Part shown: positions 1-5,227 of the stretch, one piece after another
Layout: the number at the start of each line of letters is the position of its first letter
How positions within the stretch are numbered: the stretch's first letter is position 1
The notes under the pieces: generated by a model
The model's input: the letters and a program-made list of their open reading frames with translations, nothing else
Told to the model about the DNA's origin: nothing
The model's database searches: none
Made by a program: the position numbers and the translations under genes
Source: Dehalococcoidia bacterium
GTDB lineage: Bacteria; Chloroflexota; Dehalococcoidia; JACPQF01
Direction of reading: 5' to 3'
NCBI GenBank assembly: GCA_030650265.1
Contig: JAUSEJ010000470.1
Span: 1-8,579, forward strand
Length of the DNA: 8,579 nt

Positions 1-5
1 CTCGG

Positions 6-52
6 CGGAGTCGATGCCGCCCGTCTTGTAGGAAGGGGCGGCATCAACTCCG
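6..52 (+). terminator. Strong stem-loop with short T-run, probable intrinsic terminator
   Basis: A 17-base left arm (6-22) pairs with a right arm (36-52) at 16 of 17 positions. The one mismatch is C12 against A46. The loop is 13 bases and the stem is very GC-rich. It is followed by CTTTTG (53 on), a short T-run suited to rightward termination. It probably ends a gene lying left of the window. The T-run is short, so a processing hairpin is an alternative. Confidence 0.5.
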
Positions 53-272
53 CTTTTGCGTCCACGATGATCCCGGCCACACTTGTTGGTTGCTTGTGGG
101 CGAAGTCTAATGCTCTCGCTTTGTCTCTCTCCCATGATACGCTTTTGGTATCACCGGGGTGGCCTGACGAGTCTCCAGCAAAAGGGCGTGGGGGCAATCT
201 ATCCGGGCAAGGCGACCTCGCCCCCTGTTTCCCCAAAACGGTCCTTTCGCAGGCAAATTGTCCCGGAAAAGG
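53..272. other. No supported gene between the left terminator and the promoter
   Basis: Only short overlapping ORFs without a convincing SD occur here, and none has a recognisable protein pattern. A small perfect hairpin (TGATAC, 7-base loop, GTATCA; 135-153) is present but lacks a T-run. I see no RNA gene. Confidence 0.5.
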
Positions 273-301
273 TTGACATTCTGCTTTGGGCCTGATATAG
301 T
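273..301 (+). promoter_or_regulatory. Near-consensus sigma70 promoter
   Basis: TTGACA (273-278) is followed by a 17-base spacer and TATAGT (296-301). The -35 is perfect and the -10 has one mismatch. Transcription should begin near 308 and run right into the small ORFs at 352, 521 and 600. This is the best promoter match in the window, and yet no conventional gene lies directly behind it. Confidence 0.7.
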
Positions 302-351
302 GCAGTAACTAAATCGACTTACTCATTAATACGCTCCTTTCGAGGACGCTG

Positions 352-480
352 ATGAGTACGATAGCAGTCTGCGGCCTTGGCAGGTTTCGTAGGTGCGTCC
401 TTTTGCAGAAGGATCGCCCCCATGGATTGCGCTCGCCAGATTCAGCCCGTCTTCTGGCGCGCCAAATTGACCTGTGCTAG
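352..480 (+). CDS. Possible 42-codon small ORF behind a strong promoter
   Basis: An ATG at 352 lies five bases after GAGGA (342-346) and about 45 bases after the predicted start of transcription. The peptide begins MSTIAVCGLGRF and becomes arginine-rich. It resembles no family I know. From about 377 the +1 frame stays open to 571 and reads LAGFVGASFCRR. The ORF may therefore be the frameshifted start of a longer 64-75 residue peptide. It could be a small protein, a leader peptide or a decayed gene start. The support is only the promoter plus the SD. Confidence 0.22.
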   Translation: MSTIAVCGLGRFRRCVLLQKDRPHGLRSPDSARLLARQIDLC

Positions 481-520
481 CGTAGGCGGCTATGTGAGCC
501 CAAGAGAGGAGGTCCGGAGA

Positions 521-571
521 ATGGGTCGCTGTTGTTGTCCCCGTTTTTCAACACGCCAGGAACCAATCTGA
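521..571 (+). CDS. Possible 16-codon cysteine-rich peptide
   Basis: A strong SD, GAGGAGGT (505-512), sits eight bases before the ATG at 521. The predicted peptide is MGRCCCPRFSTRQEPI, with three consecutive cysteines. The same frame is open back to a TTG at 377, so it could also be the end of a 64-residue ORF. A run of cysteine codons in a short translated leader recalls amino-acid-responsive leader peptides, but I see no clear attenuator pair and the gene behind it is broken. Function unknown. Confidence 0.25.
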   Translation: MGRCCCPRFSTRQEPI

Positions 572-650
572 ATGCTTGAATATTGAATAGAGGTAACAAA
601 TGGCTAGTTCATTGAAGCGAACCCTGGGGCTGCTCGGCATATTAACCCTA

Positions 651-669
651 AGAGCCTGTTCAACATCTC
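651..669 (+). repeat. Left inverted repeat of the IS5-family element
   Basis: AGAGCCTGTTCAACATCTC, pairing with the reverse complement of 1480-1498 except at the fourth base. The TGA stop of the transposase (660-662 on the minus strand) lies within it. Confidence 0.85.
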
Positions 670-1457
670 CTTAGTAATAACGATATAAACGCCGATTGCA
701 TCATTGCGAGGCTTGATTCAAGGAACCGCTCGCAGTTCTTCCATAATCTACGGCATTTTTCCAGCCAACCGAAAGATCGCTCAACGACCCAGCGCTTGGG
801 AAGAACCTTAAATGTATGCAATTCGTTTCGCTTTACTACTTCTACCGTCGCACCGATGATTTCTTTAACTGATTGGGCGAACCTTTCTCCGGAGTATCCG
901 CCGTCAACCAACGCGTTAAGTACGTCTTTCAAATTTATCTCATTGTTTTCAATCATGCCGAGCGCACCGTCTCTATCCGTCACATTAGCCGTCGTAACAT
1001 CCATCGCATGAGGCAAACCGTTTGTGTCTACCGCAATATGGCGCTTAATTCCTGACACTTTCTTGCCGGCGTCATATCCTTTTTGCGTTGCCGTATCAGT
1101 GTTTTTCACGCTCTGGGCGTCGATAATTATGAACGTCGTCGTACATTTTCTGCCATTTTTCGTACGTTCCAGTGCCACCATTTTTTTAAAAACTTTATCG
1201 AGTATTGACTGCTTTTCTCCTTTGCTTGTTGTTTTCCATATGGAGAAGTATTCGTGTACTGTTCTCCATTTCGGATAATCGTGAGGCAAGGCTCTCCACT
1301 GGCAGCCTGTTTTTAATACGTAATTAAGCCCATTCCAAACATCACACAAATCATATGTTCGAGGATGTGTTCTTTTCCTAGCCCCCTCAAGAATAGGCCT
1401 GATGTGTTCAAACTGCTCCCGAGTGATATCGCTCGGATATTTTTTTGTTGTAGTCAT
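660..1457 (-). CDS. IS5-family DDE transposase
   Basis: This 265-residue protein catalyses cut-and-paste movement of the surrounding element. The N-terminal part (about 7-75, with GCQWRALPHDYPKW near 51-64) is the usual IS5 helix-turn-helix region. The catalytic core shows Asp113 in FIIIDAQSVK, Asp185 in LVDGGYSG and Glu226 in RWVVERSFGWLEK, the classic DDE triad with its basic YREK-like signature. I chose the ATG at 1457 because the open frame upstream leaves the element beyond 1498. AGGAGG lies directly against this ATG with no spacing, and a -10-like TACAAT lies six bases upstream, so the message may be leaderless. There is no frameshift and the ORF looks functional. Confidence 0.92.
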   Translation of the reverse strand: MTTTKKYPSDITREQFEHIRPILEGARKRTHPRTYDLCDVWNGLNYVLKTGCQWRALPHDYPKWRTVHEYFSIWKTTSKGEKQSILDKVFKKMVALERTKNGRKCTTTFIIIDAQSVKNTDTATQKGYDAGKKVSGIKRHIAVDTNGLPHAMDVTTANVTDRDGALGMIENNEINLKDVLNALVDGGYSGERFAQSVKEIIGATVEVVKRNELHTFKVLPKRWVVERSFGWLEKCRRLWKNCERFLESSLAMMQSAFISLLLRRC

Positions 1458-1463
1458 CCTCCT

Positions 1464-1492
1464 ATTGTACAGGAGGGAAGAGATGTTGAACA
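1464..1492 (-). promoter_or_regulatory. Putative transposase promoter, leaderless arrangement
   Basis: On the minus strand TGTTCA (1487-1492, inside the right inverted repeat) is followed by 17 bases and TACAAT (1464-1469). The -10 is good and the -35 poor. The ATG begins six bases after the -10, where transcription would start. Confidence 0.35.
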
Positions 1493-1498
1493 GGTTCT
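1480..1498 (-). repeat. Right inverted repeat of the IS5-family element
   Basis: On the minus strand it reads AGAACCTGTTCAACATCTC, 18 of 19 bases identical to the left repeat. The putative -35 of the transposase promoter lies inside it. Confidence 0.85.
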
Positions 1499-1723
1499 TA
1501 GCAATGTATTTCTTCACTACTACCAACTGCCACGCGCCCACGATTAGGTTGACAGCTATTGTATAGTCGTAGCAAGTACAAAGGCGGGAGGCTATAGTCT
1601 TTTTGGACGCCAGGACTTAGGGAGCGATGTGCAGAGGCCTTCCTGACTCAGATCGAGCTTGCCGAGACGTGTAGCGTCATATCGTTTTCAGCGGAGGCAC
1701 TTGATGCCAGGAACCAGACGCGT

Positions 1724-2500
1724 TTGGGACCCCGTCAGGAAAGTTCTCGACACGATACGCTCTTCTGCCAAATCAGGGGAAGCGGCAGCAAGACCCTCGC
1801 TCTCGGAATCTACCTCTCCCCGACTGAGGAAACATCGAGACTCAAGCTGTCCCCCGACAATCCACAAACTGGGGATCCAACCCGAAGGCTTTCTCCTGAC
1901 AAGCCGCAAACTGGGGACCCGACTCGAAGGCTATCTCCGGCCAAATCGATCAGGAAGTGGATTCTCGTCGATGAGCTTGAAGAAGCAGCTAGTCAACCGG
2001 ACTTAACACTGGGCTCGAGCAACCCCCAAGCTGGAGAGTCTACGGCAAAGCCGTCTCCCCCTAGAGCGCCTGGTGGAGGTCCCACGGTGAAAAGGTCTCC
2101 GGACAAGCCAAAGAACGGGGACCCGACACGTCTGGCCAAGAGTTCTTCAAAGACGCCAGTGAAGGGCGGAGGGAATTCGCGGTTGTCCGGGCCTGGAACG
2201 CTCGGCAACATTGGCATAGGGCTGGCCGCTTTGGCTGTCGGGATGATGCTGTGGGGAGGCATCGACTGGGCGTTCAACAAAGCTCACGAAGGAATGGGCG
2301 TAGAGACAGACCTGACCGCCCTGCTGCCGCAAGGCAACACTGTCGCGTGGATCTCTGCACCATACACCCGCAGCACGAGGGACGAAAGCGATCCATATTG
2401 GGAACCCAATGTTTTCCATGAAACTGTGACCATTGGTCCTCCTTACGACGGCGTTATGGTTCTGGGGATTTCGCTCTCGGGTGTCTGCCGGATGAGTTGA
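1724..2500 (+). CDS. Unrecognised repeat-rich single-TM protein, 5' end uncertain, frameshifted at 3' end
   Basis: I do not recognise this family. In this frame the product has a 14-residue Ser/Pro/Gly-rich repeat (pattern SPDxPQxGDPTR), two adjacent copies at residues 42-69 and three weaker ones at 96-137. A basic Gly/Ser linker follows, then a transmembrane segment (about 160-180, IGIGLAALAVGMMLW) and a C-terminal domain that would lie outside if the N-terminus is inside. The frame is well supported: the two adjacent repeats differ at eight bases, all third positions, seven synonymous. The start is doubtful. 1724 is a TTG with a weak SD, while the frame stays open back to 1598. An ATG at 1704 with a strong GGAGG (1693-1697) reads a different frame, as does an ATG at 1627. 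The frame ends in a TGA at 2498 after a likely one-base loss. Confidence 0.55.
   Translation: MGPRQESSRHDTLFCQIRGSGSKTLALGIYLSPTEETSRLKLSPDNPQTGDPTRRLSPDKPQTGDPTRRLSPAKSIRKWILVDELEEAASQPDLTLGSSNPQAGESTAKPSPPRAPGGGPTVKRSPDKPKNGDPTRLAKSSSKTPVKGGGNSRLSGPGTLGNIGIGLAALAVGMMLWGGIDWAFNKAHEGMGVETDLTALLPQGNTVAWISAPYTRSTRDESDPYWEPNVFHETVTIGPPYDGVMVLGISLSGVCRMS
1847..1930 (+). repeat. Tandem 42-bp coding repeat, two copies
   Basis: Copies at 1847-1888 and 1889-1930 encode LSPDNPQTGDPTRR and LSPDKPQTGDPTRR. They differ at eight of 42 bases, all third codon positions. Confidence 0.8.
2009..2134 (+). repeat. Three degenerate copies of the same 42-bp repeat
   Basis: Three consecutive 14-residue units align to the tandem pair without gaps: LGSSNPQAGESTAK, PSPPRAPGGGPTVK and RSPDKPKNGDPTRL. 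The last is close to the pattern, the first two are diverged. A 26-residue stretch separates them from the first pair. Confidence 0.5.
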
Positions 2501-2721
2501 CCAGTGACATCAACGTCAACAACTTGGGGGACGGCAACTCAGATCGGCTCTGCGAGACGTTTGGCGACTACCTGGTGTGCCGCAGCCTGGGTGGCTACCC
2601 ATTGCAGAGGCGCACTCTCGCGGTCGTAACTATGCAGTTCCATCTGCCAGGCTACGAACTGAACAGGTATCTTGCTTCAACCGGCGGGTCGCGGCGAGTC
2701 TATGTTATTGTACCTCGCTAG
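2465..2721 (+). pseudogene. 3' part of the repeat-rich membrane protein, displaced by a -1 frameshift
   Basis: Re-reading one G in the GGGG run at 2464-2467 moves the preceding frame into one that continues as DFALGCLPDELTSDINV and runs about 84 codons to a TAG at 2719-2721. The joined sequence passes smoothly from YDGVMVLG into GDFALG and restores a C-terminal domain of about 150 residues beyond the membrane segment. It holds cysteine pairs (LCETFGDYLVC) that could form disulfides outside the cell. The tail has no credible start or SD of its own: a TTG at 2497 is the only candidate. It is either a true inactivating deletion, an assembly error in a G-run, or programmed -1 slippage. No domain recognised. 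Confidence 0.55.
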
Positions 2722-2794
2722 CGTCAAGTTTCCCGCTTGCCTGGCACACCAGGCCAGATGAAGGAGTTTCGCTGCCAGGATAGAGGCAATGGCC

Positions 2795-2819
2795 TTGTGT
2801 CGACCGTCACAACTTGTGA
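2795..2819. promoter_or_regulatory. Candidate operator with three TTGTG/CACAA half-sites upstream of trxB
   Basis: TTGTGT (2795-2800), six bases, then TCACAA (2807-2812) match the TTGTGA-N6-TCACAA layout of Rex operators, and of CRP/FNR-type sites more loosely, at 11 of 12 arm positions. One base further, TTGTGA (2814-2819) makes a perfect palindrome with the second half-site. The site ends next to the -35 region of the trxB promoter, where a regulator could block or contact RNA polymerase. The regulator's identity is inference. Confidence 0.45.
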
Positions 2820-2837
2820 GAATCATTCGCAGGCCTG

Positions 2838-2846
2838 TGGTATAAT
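2838..2846 (+). promoter_or_regulatory. trxB promoter, extended -10
   Basis: TGG-TATAAT gives a consensus -10 (2841-2846) with the extended TGn element. The -35 position (2818-2823, GAGAAT) is poor, which fits an extended -10 promoter or one helped by an activator at the adjacent half-sites. Transcription should start near 2853, leaving a leader of 25-43 bases. Confidence 0.6.
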
Positions 2847-2860
2847 TGGCCTCGACCAGC

Positions 2861-2877
2861 AAGATCAGTAAGATCAG
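2861..2877 (+). repeat. Short tandem repeat in the trxB leader
   Basis: AAGATCAGT is followed at once by AAGATCAG, ending at the in-frame ATG at 2878. It lies within the predicted untranslated leader and may be a slippage product. No function is evident. Confidence 0.5.
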
Positions 2878-2895
2878 ATGGAGGACTCACCGACG

Positions 2896-3846
2896 ATGAC
2901 AGACCATACGCTTATCAGCACTAAAGGAAGCGACTTGTACGATGTCGTGATTCTCGGCGGTGGACCGGGAGGACTGACCGCAGCTCTTTATGCCGCCCGG
3001 GCCAGGCTCAAGACGCTGGTCATCGAAAAGGGCATACCTGGTGGCCAGGCTGCGACCACATTCCACGTCGAGAACTACCCGGGCTTCCCCGAGGGGGTCT
3101 CCGGCATGGAGATAAGCCAGCTTATGGAGCAGCAGGCCACTCGCTTTGGTGCGGTAATAACCTACGACGAGATCCTCGGTATAGACGTCTACGATCAGAA
3201 GGTGAAGGTAGTCAGGGGGAGCGACGCGAACTACAGAGCGCGAGCAATAATTATTGCCACCGGCGCCGAGCAGTCCAAGCTAGGTGTGCCGGGCGAGGAG
3301 CTATATCGGGGCAGGGGTGTCTCCTATTGCGCTACCTGCGATGGCGCTTTCTTTCGCGATAAAGTCGTGGCCGTTATTGGGGGCGGCGACTCGGCGGTTG
3401 AAGAAGGTGACTTCCTCACCCGCTTTGCCTCGAAGGTGGTCATAATCCACAGGCGCAACGCTCTCAGGGCCGCTAAAGTCATTCAGGAGCGAGCCTTCGC
3501 CAATCCCAAGATCGAGTTCCGCTGGGACTCGGTGGTGCAGGAGATAAAGGGGGACAACTTCGTCAATACCCTGACGCTTGTTAACCTCAAGAGTGAGGGG
3601 CGCTCGACGTTGCATGCCGAAGGCGTTTTCGTTTACGTTGGTCTTAACCCGAACTCGGGCTTTCTCAAAGGAGTCGTCGCGCTCGACCCGGGAGGCTACG
3701 TGATCACCAACGAGGAAATGGAGACAAACGTGGCGGGAATCTTTGCCATCGGGGACGTCAGGCGAAAATCGCTGCGTCAGATCATCACTGCCGCTGGTGA
3801 CGGCGCCGTCGCCGCCATGGCCGCCGACCGGTATCTGCACGAATAG
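2896..3846 (+). CDS. trxB: Thioredoxin reductase
   Basis: This NADPH-dependent flavoenzyme reduces thioredoxin or a similar dithiol protein in the cytoplasm. The 316-residue length is typical of the low-molecular-weight class. The FAD-binding GGGPGG is at 21-26, the redox pair CATC at 145-148, the NADPH-binding GGGDSA at 162-167 with HRR at 185-187 (NADPH-type), and the C-terminal FAD motif GD...[10 protein letters not shown] at 286-303. I chose the ATG at 2896 because GGAGGA (2880-2885) precedes it by ten bases. An in-frame ATG at 2878 has no SD but would add only six residues. It has its own promoter and possible redox operator. No thioredoxin gene lies in the window, so its partner is elsewhere. 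A ferredoxin- or flavodoxin-linked homologue is unlikely given the CATC and HRR motifs. Confidence 0.95.
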   Translation: MTDHTLISTKGSDLYDVVILGGGPGGLTAALYAARARLKTLVIEKGIPGGQAATTFHVENYPGFPEGVSGMEISQLMEQQATRFGAVITYDEILGIDVYDQKVKVVRGSDANYRARAIIIATGAEQSKLGVPGEELYRGRGVSYCATCDGAFFRDKVVAVIGGGDSAVEEGDFLTRFASKVVIIHRRNALRAAKVIQERAFANPKIEFRWDSVVQEIKGDNFVNTLTLVNLKSEGRSTLHAEGVFVYVGLNPNSGFLKGVVALDPGGYVITNEEMETNVAGIFAIGDVRRKSLRQIITAAGDGAVAAMAADRYLHE

Positions 3847-3880
3847 TTTCTCACCAGAAGCCTGGATTTGGATTACAGTC

Positions 3881-3917
3881 GTAGGGCGAATCCTTCCTTA
3901 GAAGGATTCGCCCATAC
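3881..3917. repeat. Palindromic stem-loop between trxB and the transporter gene (REP/MITE-like or transcript-end hairpin)
   Basis: A perfect 13-bp stem (GGGCGAATCCTTC at 3884-3896, GAAGGATTCGCCC at 3901-3913) closes a CTTA loop. It is bordered by GTA and, one base offset, TAC. No T-run follows, so it is not a classical intrinsic terminator. The GTAGGGCGAA...TTCGCCC arrangement resembles dispersed palindromes common in some bacterial genomes. It could also stabilise the 3' end of the trxB message. Confidence 0.65.
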
Positions 3918-3935
3918 CTTTGACGGAGGAGATCG

Positions 3936-5222
3936 ATGCTCAAGCGTCGGGTCATCTTCTATGGCTGGATAGTGGTCTTCGCCACGGCCGCCATGTCCTT
4001 CGGCTCGAGCGGCGCCCGCTTTTCCTTCGCCGCCTTCTTGAAGCCCATGACAGAGGAGTTCAACTGGGACCGGACGTCGCTTGCCGGGGCAGCTTCCTTG
4101 AATCTCCTTCTCGCCGGCTTGCTCCGGCCCCTTGGTGGCTGGCTTGTCGATCGCTATGGCCCCAAGATCTTCGCCGTTTGGGGCGTTGCCGTGAGCGCAA
4201 CGGTGATGCTGACCTTTTCATTCGTGAGCCAGCTTTGGCAAGCATACGCGCTATTCATGGTACTCTCCATCGGCTACGTTGCCGGTCCGGTTGTTACGCC
4301 CAAGCTTGTGGGGAGCTGGTTTGTCCGCCGGCGAGGTCTGGCTCTGTCCATCGCCGCCTCCGGTACGGCCCTCGGGGAACTCGTTATCACCCCCCTCGCC
4401 ATGTGGATGTTGTTGGCGAGCAGTTGGCAAAACTCCTACCGGATGCTTTCGATAATCCTGTTCATTGTTATACTTCCCATTAGTTTGATCCTTCTCAAGA
4501 ACTCGCCAAAGGAGAAGGGAACCTACCCTGATGGCGATCAGCCCGGAAGCGTGGCCGCAAATGCGACCGCGGCCGAAATCGCCAGGGATGGCACTGCCAC
4601 CCTCGGCGAGGCGCTTCGCTCGTCAACCTTCTGGAAACTGGGGATCGGCTTCTTCGTCTGCGGCTACACTATGAGCTTTGCCAATACCCATTTCATCGCT
4701 TTTGCCACCGACATGGGATTTGAGCCCATGCTGGCGTCCACTGCCCTCGGGCTGATTGGCGGTTGTAGCATAATAGGTACTGTGAGCCTAGGTCACCTCT
4801 CGGACAGATTCGGACCCAGGAACCTGTTGGCCATCGTCTACTTTCTGCGCGGAACCGCCTTTGCCATTCTCCTGACGGTCGACAGTCCCCTCCCCCTTTA
4901 TCTGGCGTCTTTCGTTCTCGGTCTTTCGTGGACAGCTACCGTTCCGTTGACTGCCGCCATGGCAACCCGCCTGTGGGGATTGCGCTCTATAGGCATAATC
5001 TTTGGTTGCCTGTTCACCCTGATGCCCTTGGGCTCCGCTCTTGGCGCCACCCTCGATGCCTGGATCTTCGACACTCACCACAACTACCAGTTGGCTCTCT
5101 GGCTGAATCTATTCGCTGGCCTAATCGCCAGCGCGGCCGTTGTGTCAATAAGGGCAAAACGCGAGAGGGAGAAAGTGGTTGAAGGCAAAGGAACTGTCGA
5201 GAAACTGCGGGAAGACGAATAG
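3936..5222 (+). CDS. MFS transporter, monocarboxylate/oxalate-formate (OxlT/MCT)-like
   Basis: A 428-residue inner-membrane carrier with the normal length and about twelve transmembrane segments. The opening FYGWIVV (8-14) is typical of the OxlT/MCT-like branch of the major facilitator superfamily. Loop motif A appears in both halves: GGWLVDRYGPK (67-77) and GHLSDRFGPRN (286-296). A hydrophilic central loop (about 188-228) joins the halves and the C-terminus is charged and cytoplasmic. GGAGGA (3925-3930) lies five bases before the ATG. The family moves small organic anions such as oxalate, formate, lactate or other monocarboxylates; the actual substrate cannot be read from the sequence. It follows trxB by 89 bases and may share its transcript, although a stem-loop intervenes. 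It ends tail-to-tail with the methyltransferase gene. Confidence 0.88.
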   Translation: MLKRRVIFYGWIVVFATAAMSFGSSGARFSFAAFLKPMTEEFNWDRTSLAGAASLNLLLAGLLRPLGGWLVDRYGPKIFAVWGVAVSATVMLTFSFVSQLWQAYALFMVLSIGYVAGPVVTPKLVGSWFVRRRGLALSIAASGTALGELVITPLAMWMLLASSWQNSYRMLSIILFIVILPISLILLKNSPKEKGTYPDGDQPGSVAANATAAEIARDGTATLGEALRSSTFWKLGIGFFVCGYTMSFANTHFIAFATDMGFEPMLASTALGLIGGCSIIGTVSLGHLSDRFGPRNLLAIVYFLRGTAFAILLTVDSPLPLYLASFVLGLSWTATVPLTAAMATRLWGLRSIGIIFGCLFTLMPLGSALGATLDAWIFDTHHNYQLALWLNLFAGLIASAAVVSIRAKREREKVVEGKGTVEKLREDE

Positions 5223-5227
5223 TGAAG

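Larger units (their letters stand above)
651..1498 (-). mobile_element. Complete IS5-family insertion sequence (IS427-like), 848 bp
   Basis: The element is bounded by 19-bp inverted repeats that match at 18 positions, and is flanked on both sides by TA (649-650 and 1499-1500). The rebuilt empty site reads CTAG. Family knowledge: IS427-group members of IS5 are about 0.8-1 kb, carry one transposase and often target CTAG-like sites, all of which fits. It is visibly more AT-rich than the flanking genes, suggesting recent arrival. The transposase is intact, so the copy may be active. The transposase stop lies inside the left inverted repeat, so no sequence is spare on that side. Confidence 0.88.
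600..1566 (+). pseudogene. 38-codon hydrophobic small ORF split by an IS5-family insertion
   Basis: An ATG at 600 follows AGAGGT (589-594) by five bases. The first 17 codons (600-650, MASSLKRTLGLLGILTL) run exactly to the left end of the insertion sequence. Removing the element and one TA copy joins them in frame to 21 codons (1501-1563) and a TAG at 1564-1566. The restored 38-residue peptide has a basic N-terminus, a hydrophobic stretch of about 15 residues (9-24) and a cysteine near residue 27. It could be a small single-pass membrane protein or a secretion signal whose body has decayed. There is no good lipobox. In the present state translation would continue into the inverted repeat and stop at the TAG at 672-674, 24 codons in all. 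Confidence 0.4.

Noticed and set aside
340..372. CTGATGAG (349-356) recalls a hammerhead ribozyme core
   Set aside because: The required GAAA segment and the flanking stems are absent; the match is a single short motif.
1458..1541. N-terminal extension of the IS5-type transposase to the ATG at 1541
   Set aside because: It would start outside the inverted repeat in flanking DNA; the true element ORF starts at 1457.
1549..1567. TTGACA followed by TATAGT as a promoter right of the IS element
   Set aside because: Spacing is only seven bases; no -10 sits at 16-18 bases.
1659..2006. 115-codon ORF in another frame across the repeats, including the well-placed ATG at 1704
   Set aside because: The substitution pattern between repeat copies and the higher third-position GC favour the 1724 frame; the ATG is kept only as a possible start before a frameshift.
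3301..3840. 179-codon minus-strand ORF inside trxB
   Set aside because: Shadow of trxB, whose motifs are complete in the plus frame.
3920..4483. 187-codon plus-strand ORF overlapping the transporter
   Set aside because: Arg/His/Cys-rich shadow in another frame of a clear MFS gene.
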